64,000 nucleotides of DNA, taken from contig NZ_SMKZ01000036.1 in assembly GCF_004349065.1 (NCBI RefSeq), positions 1 to 64,000 on the forward strand, given 5' to 3'. A program made the position numbers and the translations under genes. The stretch's first letter is position 1; each line of letters begins with the position of its first letter. This document shows, in pieces, positions 10,851 through 18,590 of this stretch. The DNA comes from Jiangella asiatica. Its GTDB lineage: Bacteria > Actinomycetota > Actinomycetes > Jiangellales > Jiangellaceae. The notes below the pieces were generated by a model that was given only the letters and a program-made list of their open reading frames with translations, was not told where the DNA came from and searched no databases.

Positions 10851-11258
10851 GCTCAGCCGGAACCAGTAGTTGACGGTCGGCCCTTCTGACGCCAACCCAC
10901 CACCCTCAGCGTCGTAGAGGGCACGCGCGGCGAGGTTGTCCGCGCCGGTGGTGAGAAACATCTTCGTTGCGCCGGCCGTCGCTCCCGCTGCCATGAACGC
11001 GCAGAGTAGCTTCCGGCCGATTCCAGAACGACGATGCGCCTGGTCGACCTCGAGCTGATGGAGGTACAGCATCGATGAACCGTCGGGTCGGACTAGGTGA
11101 TACCCCCACGCCCACCCGCAGGTGGTGGTACCGACAGACGCCACGAACGCCAGAGTGCCTGGTGCGTCGGTGAAGGCAGCGCCGGCATCGGTGTCCATGA
11201 ACCGGCGAACGGCCAGTGTGAGCGAGCCCGGGTCGGCCGGCGTGATGCGAACGTTCAT
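10845..11258 (-). CDS. GNAT-family N-acetyltransferase, AAC(3)-I-like
   Basis: A 137-residue single-domain acetyltransferase. The acetyl-CoA binding A motif is seen in VDQAHRRSGIGRKLLCAF, and the preceding strand YLHQLEV and the later MFLTTGADNLAARALYDAEGG follow the layout of AAC(3)-I aminoglycoside acetyltransferases and related small-molecule GNATs. The acceptor is unknown. The ATG at 11258 lies four bases after the stop of the kinase gene, so the two are co-transcribed and probably co-translated; the longer in-frame opening to 11567 only overlaps the kinase gene. It is cargo of the decayed element: its stop abuts the recombinase remnant, which marks a deletion junction. Confidence 0.75.
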   Translation of the reverse strand: MNVRITPADPGSLTLAVRRFMDTDAGAAFTDAPGTLAFVASVGTTTCGWAWGYHLVRPDGSSMLYLHQLEVDQAHRRSGIGRKLLCAFMAAGATAGATKMFLTTGADNLAARALYDAEGGGLASEGPTVNYWFRLSQ

Positions 11259-11262
11259 ACGC

Positions 11263-11814
11263 TCACCACCGTGACTCAAGCTGATCGACCCATCCGGCCC
11301 GGACGAGGATCTCGCGAGCAACTTCGGCGACGCTGCGGTCATTGGCGACGACGAAGTCCTCAACGGCGGCCGCTTCAAGCTCCGCCTCGTGCCGCGTGAG
11401 TGTCGAAAGTAGCCCTTCGAGCTTCGCCCCTTCCTCTCGTGCGCGGAGACGCCGGCGGACGGTATCGGTCGGGGCCACCAGCCGACACATCGTGACCTCA
11501 CATCCGGTAAGGCTCGCGATGTACTCCTCTCGCACGGCGAGATGATCAATGCAGCCAGCCACCACAACGAAGCGGGCGCCCAGCTCTTTGAAGTTCGTCC
11601 AGACCGAGGACACGTTGGCGCACTTCAAGCGGTCGTAAAACGCTCGGCGGTCCGCCAGCGGTTCGCCCTCCATCGCGGGCCCGAACTGGGCAAGCGCGTC
11701 AGCGTCTACAAGGGCGATGACCTTTCCGGCGGCGACGAGAGACCGGCCGATCTCGCTCGAGATCGTCGACTTCCCAACACCAGCAACGCCGCTGAGCAGC
11801 AATCCTCGATGCAC
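11263..11814 (-). CDS. P-loop kinase-like ATPase
   Basis: A 183-residue protein with a Walker A motif GVAGVGKST at residues 9-17 directly after the first strand. This is the architecture of small-molecule or nucleotide kinases (adenylylsulfate kinase, gluconate kinase, chloramphenicol phosphotransferase and related). A D-A-D segment (ALVDADAL) follows at the second strand, and a basic stretch TVRRRLRARE resembles the lid. No close family is recognised, so the substrate is open. The GTG start at 11814 follows GGAGG. With the GNAT gene four bases downstream it forms a two-gene cassette inside the integrated element, which suggests modification or detoxification of a shared small molecule. That is inference only. 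Confidence 0.65.
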   Translation of the reverse strand: MHRGLLLSGVAGVGKSTISSEIGRSLVAAGKVIALVDADALAQFGPAMEGEPLADRRAFYDRLKCANVSSVWTNFKELGARFVVVAGCIDHLAVREEYIASLTGCEVTMCRLVAPTDTVRRRLRAREEGAKLEGLLSTLTRHEAELEAAAVEDFVVANDRSVAEVAREILVRAGWVDQLESRW

Positions 11815-12219
11815 GAAGACCTCCAGTTACAGCCCGAACGTTAACCAATCGACGCGAACCGACGTCGTTGGGTCCCCGAGAGGTCCCCGCACGACGACGA
11901 GAGCAGCAACAAGCGGCCGATACGCAACGGGATCAACGCCTGTCACGTGCCGCGTCGCGCGGTGCAGGGTGTGCACATCGCAGTCAAGGTGAGTGCCAGA
12001 CGACCCCTCCGGGGGCGGAGAACGGCTCGAAACGGTCGTCGTTCTCCACCACGATCTGCGTCCTGGAAGCCCTTCTCGCGCGGGAACGGGCGCGGGGAGT
12101 CCCGCCGGACGTCACCGAGGCGCGCCCGCGCGGCAGGAACACCTCCTGGATCGCCGGCTGTTCCGGCGGAAGCCGACCCGTGGAGCGATCGAGCGCGATC
12201 GTAGGGTCGGCTCCGGCGT
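11815..12219. other. Gene-poor stretch around the right end of the element
   Basis: No convincing gene. The first part carries the ribosome site of the kinase gene (GGAGG near 11820) and a GGTCCCC repeat near 11871-11890, then the 21-bp direct repeat. A minus-strand open frame 11984-12319 has a partly protein-like end but no recognisable family and overlaps the remnant on the other strand, so I do not call it. Confidence 0.5.
11983..12003. repeat. attR-like direct repeat
   Basis: Exact second copy of the 21-bp sequence at 10517-10537. It lacks the groES-side flank and the -10 box, so it is the distal end of the insertion; the original chromosome resumes at 12004. Confidence 0.75.
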
Positions 12220-12380
12220 GACCGCTTCGCGTTCCCGACCTGGTGGCACTACGACGGGCGCTGGACAACCGCCATCCCGGCGCGATGCCGGTCAACTGGA
12301 CGAGGGCGAGGGACGGCACCAGCCGATGGAACGCCCTGCGTGCGCTGCGCGTGCTGGACTGGAGCTTCGCACGGGGCTGA
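12220..12380 (+). pseudogene. Remnant of a squalene-cyclase-like (alpha/alpha toroid) hypothetical gene
   Basis: The first frame reads DRFAFPTWWHYDGRW (from 12220). A different frame continues from 12261 with LDNRHPGAMPV, then SRWNALRALRVLDW and a stop at 12378-12380. Both pieces match, from memory, the C-terminal part of a common actinobacterial family of hypothetical proteins related to prenyltransferase or squalene-cyclase repeats. The middle is deleted and the frame is lost at the junction near 12258. The start and N-terminal part are missing. It lies just outside the right direct repeat and shows that this locus has decayed on both sides. Confidence 0.6.
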
Positions 12381-12462
12381 ACCGGGTTCCCGGAGCCGGC
12401 ACGAGGCCGCGCCGGCCGGAAGGTCCGCTGAGCGCGCCGCGGGCCTGTGCGAGGGTGTGGCC

Positions 12463-13635
12463 GTGGACGTCGAAACCCTCCGCACGCTCAGCTCACCAGC
12501 CGGGTCCGCGCTGCTCGCCGAAGCGTCCGCGGCGTACGGCCGGGAGGACGAGTTCGCGCTGGGCACCCGGCTGCGCCGCCGACACCCGCCGGCGCTGGTG
12601 GCCACGGCACTCACCCAGGCGCGGCTGCGAGCCCGCGCCGTCGACAAGTTCGACGCCGCCGACGCGGCCCGGCTGCTGTTCACCGTCGACGGCTACGAGC
12701 AGGCCACCCGGGCCGCCGTCGCCCGGCACCGGGCCGCCCGGATCGCCGCGACGCTCGGAGCCGGTGCGCGCGTCGCCGACCTGTGCTGCGGCATCGGCGG
12801 CGACCTGATCGAGCTGGCCCGGGCCGGCCTGGACGTGACCGCGGTGGAGGCCGATCCACTGACCGCGCACGTGGCCGGCGCGAACGTGGCCGCGCTCGGC
12901 CTGGCGGCGTCGGTCGTCGAGGCTGACGCCGCCGCCGTCGACCGGTCGGACTTCGCCGCCGTCGTCTGCGACCCGGCGCGGCGCACCGGCCGCGGCCGGG
13001 TGTTCGACCCCGACGCCTACCGGCCGCCGTGGCCGTTCGTCCTCGAGCTGCTGGCGTCGACGGCGTGCGTCAAGGTCGCGCCCGGCATCCCGCACTCGCG
13101 GCTCCCGGACGGGGTCGAGGCGGAGTGGGTGTCCGAACGCGGCGAGGTGAAGGAGGCGGCGCTGTGGTCTGGCCGGTTCGCCGCCGCCGGGGTACGGCGG
13201 CGGGCCACGCTGCTGCCGTCGGGCGCGACCCTCACCGACGCCGACGACCCGGGCTCCGGCGTCCGCGACCCCGGCCGCTACCTCTACGAGCCCGACGGGG
13301 CGGTGATCCGGGCCGGGCTGGTGACGGCGGTCGCGGACGCCGTCGGCGGCGCGCTGGTGGACCCGACCATCGCCTACGTGGCGGCCGACCGGCACGTGCC
13401 GACCCCGTTCGCGCGTGCGTACCGGATCACCGACCGGCTCCCCTACGACGTCAAGGCGCTGCGCCGGCACGTCCGCGAGCACGGGATCGGCACCCTGACG
13501 GTGAAGAAGCGCGGCGTCGACGTGCTGCCGGAGCGGCTGCGCGCGGCCGTCCGGCCCCGCGGCGACGCGGCGGCCACGTTCGTCGTCACCCGGGTGTCGG
13601 GGCGCGCGACGGTGCTGGTGGCGCAGCCCGTATGA
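12463..13635 (+). CDS. SAM-dependent methyltransferase-like protein with THUMP-like C-terminus
   Basis: A 390-residue protein. A Rossmann methyltransferase core begins at about residue 105: VADLCCGIGGDLIELA is the glycine-rich SAM loop, TAVEADPL the acidic strand end, and VVCDPARRTGRGR replaces the usual catalytic N/D-PPY. The C-terminal part, about residues 290-390 with VKALRRHVREHGIGTLTVKKRG, matches the THUMP-like domain of actinobacterial class I methyltransferases. An RNA substrate is likely but unproven. The GTG at 12463 is preferred because GCGAGGG lies seven bases upstream; the GTG at 12457 is too close to it. Its stop overlaps an in-frame ATG of the Nudix gene in ATGA. Confidence 0.82.
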   Translation: MDVETLRTLSSPAGSALLAEASAAYGREDEFALGTRLRRRHPPALVATALTQARLRARAVDKFDAADAARLLFTVDGYEQATRAAVARHRAARIAATLGAGARVADLCCGIGGDLIELARAGLDVTAVEADPLTAHVAGANVAALGLAASVVEADAAAVDRSDFAAVVCDPARRTGRGRVFDPDAYRPPWPFVLELLASTACVKVAPGIPHSRLPDGVEAEWVSERGEVKEAALWSGRFAAAGVRRRATLLPSGATLTDADDPGSGVRDPGRYLYEPDGAVIRAGLVTAVADAVGGALVDPTIAYVAADRHVPTPFARAYRITDRLPYDVKALRRHVREHGIGTLTVKKRGVDVLPERLRAAVRPRGDAAATFVVTRVSGRATVLVAQPV

Positions 13636-13661
13636 CCGGGAACCTACGGCAGACTCGTGCC

Positions 13662-14123
13662 ATGGCGGGCAAGCGGAGCGCGGGCATCGTGCTGTGGCGG
13701 ACCGGGCCGGACGGCGTCGAGGTGCTGCTCGGGCACATGGGTGGGCCGTTCTGGACGCGCAAGGACGCCGGAGCCTGGTCCATCCCGAAGGGCGAGTACG
13801 ACGACGACGAGGAACCGGCGGCGGCCGCGCGCCGCGAGTTCACCGAGGAGCTCGGCCTGCCGGTCCCGGACGGCGACCTCGTCGAGCTCGGCACGGTGAA
13901 GCAGTCCGGCGGCAAGACGGTGACGGCGTGGGCGCTGGCCGGCGACCTCGACCCGGCCGCGGTCGTCCCCGGGACGTTCGAGTTGGAGTGGCCCCCGCGC
14001 TCGGGGCGGCGGCAGGCGTTCCCCGAGGTCGACCGGGTGGCGTGGTTCGACTTGGGTACCGCCCGGGAGAAGATCGTCAAGGCCCAGGCGGCCTTCCTGG
14101 ATCGCCTCGGCGCCCAGGTGTGA
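13662..14123 (+). CDS. Nudix hydrolase
   Basis: A 153-residue hydrolase of nucleoside-diphosphate-linked compounds. The full Nudix box is present: G, five residues, E, seven residues, then REFTEELGL, starting at GEYDDDEEP. The N-terminal KRSAGIVLWR and the later WPPRSGRRQAFPEVDRVAWF are typical of the small actinobacterial Nudix proteins annotated as NTP pyrophosphohydrolases. An alternative ATG at 13632 overlaps the methyltransferase stop and would add ten residues; coupling to that gene is likely in either case. The substrate is not predictable. Confidence 0.88.
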   Translation: MAGKRSAGIVLWRTGPDGVEVLLGHMGGPFWTRKDAGAWSIPKGEYDDDEEPAAAARREFTEELGLPVPDGDLVELGTVKQSGGKTVTAWALAGDLDPAAVVPGTFELEWPPRSGRRQAFPEVDRVAWFDLGTAREKIVKAQAAFLDRLGAQV

Positions 14124-14148
14124 GTGCGAACCGCCACACGGCCGCACG

Positions 14149-14844
14149 TCACCGAAGGGCTGCGATCGCGGCCAGCATGCGCTCGACGTGGTTGCCGTAG
14201 ACGGCGTCGACGCCGGTGGCGACGAGCCGGGTCAGTGCCGAGCGGCTGTGCGCGTCCCAGCCGAACGCGTACACGCCCGCGTCGTGGAAGAGCCCGACGT
14301 ACAGCTCCGTCCAGTCCAGCCAGTGCAGGTTGACCGCGTCGATGCCGCGCGCGGCCAGGGTCGCGGCGCGCTGGCGGACCCCGTCGGACATCCGGCTCAC
14401 CCGGGTGGAGTCGACCAGGCGGACATCCAGGGCCAGCGACCGCCACGACGCCAGCAGCTCCAGCTCCGGGTGGCACAGCCAGAGGCGGCGCGGCACGTCG
14501 GGCCCGGCGGCCCGGGCGATCTCGACGATGCGCGGAACCGCTGCGGGGTCCTTGACGTCCAGGGACAGCTCGAAGCCGGTGCCGCAGACGGCGTACAGCT
14601 CGTCGAGGGTCATGACGTGGCCGGGCAGGTCGGTGCGGGCGATCTCGGCCATCGGGCGGCGCCGCGGCCGGCGGCCGACGATGCCGTCGTGGTCCAGCGC
14701 CACCTGCCCGTCGGCCGTCAGCCAGGCGTCGCTCTCCAGGCCGGTGGCGCCCTGCCGCAGCGCCAGCTCGAACGCCTCGCGGGTGTTCTCGCGCGCCTGC
14801 GCCATGGCGCCGCGGTGCGCGAAGGCGATCGGCGGGTTCCTCAC
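14149..14844 (-). CDS. Glycerophosphodiester phosphodiesterase
   Basis: A 231-residue TIM-barrel enzyme that splits glycerophosphodiesters into glycerol 3-phosphate and alcohol. The family opening FAHRGAMAQARENTREAF contains catalytic His and Arg; GLESDAWLTADGQVALDHD supplies the metal-binding Glu and Asp and the second catalytic His. No signal peptide is present, so it is cytoplasmic. It starts with GTG overlapping the stop of the nitronate monooxygenase gene (GTGA), so both are one transcript on the minus strand. Confidence 0.9.
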   Translation of the reverse strand: MRNPPIAFAHRGAMAQARENTREAFELALRQGATGLESDAWLTADGQVALDHDGIVGRRPRRRPMAEIARTDLPGHVMTLDELYAVCGTGFELSLDVKDPAAVPRIVEIARAAGPDVPRRLWLCHPELELLASWRSLALDVRLVDSTRVSRMSDGVRQRAATLAARGIDAVNLHWLDWTELYVGLFHDAGVYAFGWDAHSRSALTRLVATGVDAVYGNHVERMLAAIAALR

Positions 14845-15812
14845 GACGCCAGCGACCTCCGCGCGCCGTCCAGTGCGGCGCTCGCCTGCATCACCATGCG
14901 ATCGATGATCTCGCGGACCGGCGCCACGTCGTGCACCAGCGCCGCGGACTGACCGGCAAACGGCAGGTACTCGTGCAGGCGGCCGGCCCCGATGGCGTCG
15001 AGGATCTCGCCGCGCAGCCGGCCGGACGCCGCGGCGGCACCGTCGGGATCGGCGTTCCAGCGGTCGACGAACGGCGTGCGCAGCACCCGTGGCACGGCCC
15101 GATACCCGCCGGGGGACAGCGGCGGCAGCACCGCGTCGGCGAAATCGGCCTTCACCGCGTCCGTCGCGTCGGCGGCGACGAGCGACTCCTTCCAGGACGC
15201 AGCGACGGACGCCTCGGCGCTGGCCAGGAACCGGGTGCCGAGGCTGATCCCCTGCGCACCGAGCGCGAGCGCCGCCGCGAGGCCCCGACCGTCGGCGATG
15301 CCGCCGGCCGCGACCACCGGGATGTCACCGGCGATGTCGACCACGGCCGGGACGATGACCATCGTGGACACCTGGCCGCCGTTGCCACCGGCCTCGCCGC
15401 CCTGCGCGACGATGACGTCCACGCCCAGATCCACGGCGCGGCGGGCCTGGTCGAGGTCGAACACCTGCTGCATCCAGCGGATCCCGGCGTCGTGCGCCCG
15501 CGCCACCAGATCACCGGGGTCGCCGATGTGGAAGGAGATGACGGCGGGACGCTCGGTCAGCGTCGCTTCGAAGGCGTCGCGGTCGAGAGGGCGCATGGTG
15601 TGGTTGATGGCGAACGGCCGGCCGGTGAGCCCGCGCAGCCGCGCCCACTGGTCGCGCAGCACCGGCAGCGGCGTGACCGCGGTGCCGAGGCTGCCCAGAC
15701 CACCGGCCTCGCACACCGCAGCCGCCAGCTCGACCTGTTCCCACGGCCCGAACGGAGCGCAGATCACTGGGACGTCGATTCCGAGCACGTCGCACAACGG
15801 GGTCCGCATCAT
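14841..15812 (-). CDS. Nitronate monooxygenase / 2-nitropropane dioxygenase family FMN enzyme
   Basis: A 323-residue TIM-barrel flavoenzyme that oxidises alkyl nitronates. Visible landmarks are PVICAPFGPW at the N-terminus, the FMN and phosphate loops VIVAQGGEAGGNGGQ and VVAAGGIADGRGLAAALALGAQGISLGTRF, and the family end around VREIIDRM. The ATG at 15812 has AAGGAGG six bases upstream, which fixes the start; a second ATG follows directly. The gene precedes and overlaps the GDPD gene. Some members of the family act as enoyl reductases, so the true substrate is open. Confidence 0.87.
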   Translation of the reverse strand: MMRTPLCDVLGIDVPVICAPFGPWEQVELAAAVCEAGGLGSLGTAVTPLPVLRDQWARLRGLTGRPFAINHTMRPLDRDAFEATLTERPAVISFHIGDPGDLVARAHDAGIRWMQQVFDLDQARRAVDLGVDVIVAQGGEAGGNGGQVSTMVIVPAVVDIAGDIPVVAAGGIADGRGLAAALALGAQGISLGTRFLASAEASVAASWKESLVAADATDAVKADFADAVLPPLSPGGYRAVPRVLRTPFVDRWNADPDGAAAASGRLRGEILDAIGAGRLHEYLPFAGQSAALVHDVAPVREIIDRMVMQASAALDGARRSLAS

Positions 15813-15993
15813 GGCCTGCCTCCTTGCCCGTGCCAACGCCGCGATGGTGGCGCAGGACTGCTCGCAAGGCAAGGTCCGCGTCTTGTCAGCGCTCCGACCC
15901 GAGTGCGAAAATGGATCTTCACCAGCCCACGGGTGTGACTCGCGCTCCCCGGACGCAGTTCCGCGACTCGCACTCTCGGCCGAGCGATGCCTT

Positions 15994-16023
15994 TTGTCAT
16001 CTCGTTCAGTCACTTTCTGTAAT
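15994..16023 (+). promoter_or_regulatory. Candidate promoter of the carboxylate-amine ligase gene
   Basis: TTGTCA (15994-15999) and TGTAAT (16018-16023) are separated by 18 bases in a locally AT-rich stretch about 57 bases before the ATG. The gap 15813-16079 holds nothing else recognised. Confidence 0.4.
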
Positions 16024-16079
16024 AAACGACGTGAGACAGGGCGTTCCATAATTACCGGGATACATGTCACACTCCGGGC

Positions 16080-17213
16080 ATGCAGATTCCTTTTACGCCG
16101 TCCGATCGCAGCAGTCTGGGTGTCGAATGGGAACTGCAGTTGGTCGACATAGAGACCCGCGAACTCACCGCCGGCGCCGTCGAGATCCTCGAGGAGATCC
16201 GGCCGGCCGGCGCCGAGGAGCACCCCAAGGCCAAGCACGAGCTGCTGCAGTCGACGGTCGAGGTCGTCACCGGCGTCTGCGGCACCGTCGCCGAGGCACG
16301 GGCCGATCTGGCCGCCACGGTCGGTACCGTCGCCGCCGCCGCGGAGCGCCGCGGGCTGGGGCTCATGTGTGCGGGCACCCACCCGATCAGCAACTGGGCC
16401 AACCAGAAGATCAGTCCCAAGCCACGGTACGAGCAGCTGGTCGAGAACCTCCAGTGGCTCGCCCGTCGGCTGCAGATCTTCGGCGTGCACGTCCACGTCG
16501 GGGTCCGGTCACCGCGGAAAGTCATCCCGATTGTCAATGCGCTGACCACGTACGTGCCGCACTTCCTGGCGCTGTCCGCGTCATCGCCGTACTGGGTGGG
16601 TCACGACACCGGGCTGGCGTCGTCGCGCAGCAAGGTGTTCGAGTCGCTGCCCACCGCCGGGCTGCCGTACCAGCTGTCGGGCTGGGACCAGTTCGAGAGC
16701 TACATGGACACGCTGATCTCGACCCAGACCATCGAGTCGGTCCGCGAGGTGTGGTGGGACATCCGGCCACACCCCGACTTCGGCACCGTCGAGCTCCGGA
16801 TCTGTGACGGGCTGCCCACCCTGGACGAGGTGTGCACCATCGCCGCACTCGCCCAGTGCGTCGTCGAACGGCTCGATCGGGAGCTGGACCGCGGCTATAC
16901 GCTGCCGGTGCCGAAGAACTGGGTAGTGCGCGAGAACAAGTGGCGCGCGGCCCGGTGGGGCCTGGACGCGGAGGTCATCGTAGACGACCAGGACACCGTG
17001 GTGCCGCTGCGCCAAGCTTTGCTCGATTTGGCCGACGAACTCATGCCCATTGCCCGTAGACTGTCCTGCGCTGAAGAGCTTGCGGGTATTGAACGCATTG
17101 TCGCGCACGGCGCGAGCTACCAGCGACAGCGAACAACTGCAGAGGCGAACGGCGGTGATTTGACGAAGGTCGTCGACAGCCTCTTGGAAGAGATGGCGAC
17201 GGGGTTGACGTAA
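16080..17213 (+). CDS. Glutamate-cysteine ligase-like carboxylate-amine ligase (GCS2/YbdK family)
   Basis: A 377-residue ATP-grasp-related ligase that couples glutamate to an amine, in the best known members to cysteine. Family signatures are GVEWELQLVD at residues 14-23, HELLQSTVEVVTG with the acidic metal ligands, the histidine-rich strand IFGVHVHVGV, and DFGTVELRICDGLPT. Actinomycetes use mycothiol in place of glutathione, so such genes often serve ergothioneine synthesis or unknown amide formation. No egt genes are adjacent. It abuts the following M20 gene with no gap (TAA then GTG), so it shares a transcript with a peptidase-like amidohydrolase. Confidence 0.85.
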   Translation: MQIPFTPSDRSSLGVEWELQLVDIETRELTAGAVEILEEIRPAGAEEHPKAKHELLQSTVEVVTGVCGTVAEARADLAATVGTVAAAAERRGLGLMCAGTHPISNWANQKISPKPRYEQLVENLQWLARRLQIFGVHVHVGVRSPRKVIPIVNALTTYVPHFLALSASSPYWVGHDTGLASSRSKVFESLPTAGLPYQLSGWDQFESYMDTLISTQTIESVREVWWDIRPHPDFGTVELRICDGLPTLDEVCTIAALAQCVVERLDRELDRGYTLPVPKNWVVRENKWRAARWGLDAEVIVDDQDTVVPLRQALLDLADELMPIARRLSCAEELAGIERIVAHGASYQRQRTTAEANGGDLTKVVDSLLEEMATGLT

Positions 17214-18401
17214 GTGGCCTATGACTGGCTCGCGAGCTGGCTGGACCTTCATACCGACGAACTGATCGCGCTACGGCGCATGGTGCACGCACGGCCGGAG
17301 CTCGGCCTCAACGAGTACCAGACGACGGACCTGCTCGTCCGGCAGCTCGCCGCATCCGGCCTCGAGCCGCGGGTGCTGCCGCGCGGCACCGGTGTCGTCG
17401 TCGACATCGGCTCCGGTCCGCGCACGGTCGCGCTGCGAGCCGACATCGACGCGCTTCCGCTGCCCGACCTCAAGGACGTGCCGTACCGCTCCACCGTCGA
17501 CGGCGTGTGCCACGCCTGCGGCCACGACGCGCACACCGTGATGGCACTGGGCGCGGCGATGGCGCTGGCGAAGGTGCCGAAGCTGCCGGGCCGGGTCCGG
17601 GTCATCTTCCAGCCGGCGGAGGAGATCATGGCAGGCGCCCGCGAGGTCATCGCGGCCGGCGCCCTGGACGGCGTCGAGCGGGCGTTCGCACTGCACTGCG
17701 ATCCGCGGCTGCCGGTCGGCCAGGTCGGCATCCGTCCCGGCCCCATCACCGCGGCCTGCGACCTCGTCGAGGTGCGCGTCGGCGGCCCAGGCGGGCACAC
17801 CGCGCGGCCGCAGCTGACCGTCGACATCGTCGACGTCCTGTCGCGCATCGCCGTCGACACCCCGGCCCTGCTGGCCCGTCAGATCGACATCCGCGCCGGG
17901 TTCTCGTTGGTGTGGGGCGCCATCCAGGCCGGCGGCCCGCCCAACGCCATCCCGTCCGAAGGCATCCTGCGCGGAACCGTCCGCGTGCTCGACCACTCGG
18001 CGTGGGCCGACGCGGAGAAGTTCGTGCGCGCCGTCGTCCGCGACATCGCCTCGCCCAGCGGCGCCAGCGTCGACGTGCATTACGAGCGCGGGGTCCCGCC
18101 GGTGGTCAACGACGAGTCCTGCGTGCGGCTGCTGCGCCAGGCCGTCACCGCCGAGCTGGGCGAGTACTCGCTCACCGGCACCGAGACCAGCATGGGCGGC
18201 GAGGACTTCGCCTGGTACGGCGAGCGGGTGCCGCTGGCGCTGGCCCGCGTCGGCGTGCACGGCAGCAGCCTGCCCAAGATGGGCGACCTGCACCAGGGCG
18301 ACTTCGACATCGACGAGAAGGCGCTCGCTTACGGTGTGCGGGTCATGGTCAGCACGGCGCTGACGGCTCTGGCTGCGTCGTCCACCCCGCCGCGTCCCTG
18401 A
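17214..18401 (+). CDS. M20-family amidohydrolase (aminoacylase/amidohydrolase type)
   Basis: A 395-residue metal-dependent hydrolase of N-acyl or peptide bonds. Metal-site motifs are RADIDALPL, the CHACGHDAHT cluster and FQPAEE, and the dimerisation-domain signature GGPGGHTARP is present. The second-metal ligand lies in TSMGGEDFAWYGE near the end. The length is typical for the M20D group, which hydrolyses N-acyl amino acids or IAA-amino acid conjugates. It starts with GTG immediately after the ligase stop and is therefore translationally linked to it. Confidence 0.9.
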   Translation: MAYDWLASWLDLHTDELIALRRMVHARPELGLNEYQTTDLLVRQLAASGLEPRVLPRGTGVVVDIGSGPRTVALRADIDALPLPDLKDVPYRSTVDGVCHACGHDAHTVMALGAAMALAKVPKLPGRVRVIFQPAEEIMAGAREVIAAGALDGVERAFALHCDPRLPVGQVGIRPGPITAACDLVEVRVGGPGGHTARPQLTVDIVDVLSRIAVDTPALLARQIDIRAGFSLVWGAIQAGGPPNAIPSEGILRGTVRVLDHSAWADAEKFVRAVVRDIASPSGASVDVHYERGVPPVVNDESCVRLLRQAVTAELGEYSLTGTETSMGGEDFAWYGERVPLALARVGVHGSSLPKMGDLHQGDFDIDEKALAYGVRVMVSTALTALAASSTPPRP

Positions 18402-18480
18402 CACCCTGCCGATACTGGGGGCCGATATTGGGGCTCGCGACCGATCTGTGTGGTTCTTGCGGCCGTTACGAGGACTTCTC

Positions 18481-18590
18481 GCGCCTCACGAGGCTTGCAA
18501 GCATGGTGCGACACGAGATCTCGTGCTGAACGTGATCATTTCGAGGGTCCTACGCATCCCACGGAAAGCGGCAGGAGAGCCTCATTCCCC
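18481..18590. repeat. Dispersed ~100-nt element, copy 1
   Basis: Shares GCATGGTGCGACACGAGATC and the continuation through CTGAACGTGATCATT with 49728-49766, plus weaker similarity on both sides, from CTCAC upstream to CCTCATTC downstream. A perfect 14-bp palindrome CACGAGATCTCGTG is at its centre. It fills the convergent gap between the M20 gene and the propeller-protein gene. Confidence 0.65.

Larger units (their letters stand above)
10517..12003. mobile_element. Decayed integrated element inserted at the groESL promoter
   Basis: The segment is bounded by an identical 21-bp direct repeat and contains, on the minus strand, a broken tyrosine recombinase gene plus two intact-looking cargo genes (P-loop kinase, GNAT acetyltransferase). 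At about 1.5 kb it is far smaller than a functional element, so most of it has been deleted. Repeats, recombinase remnant and cargo are seen directly; the integration history is inferred. Beyond the right repeat, another degraded gene is found. Confidence 0.7.

Noticed and set aside
11984-12319. Minus-strand open frame of 111 codons beyond the kinase gene
   Set aside because: It overlaps the squalene-cyclase-like remnant on the other strand, ends in the direct repeat, and lacks a ribosome site or known family.
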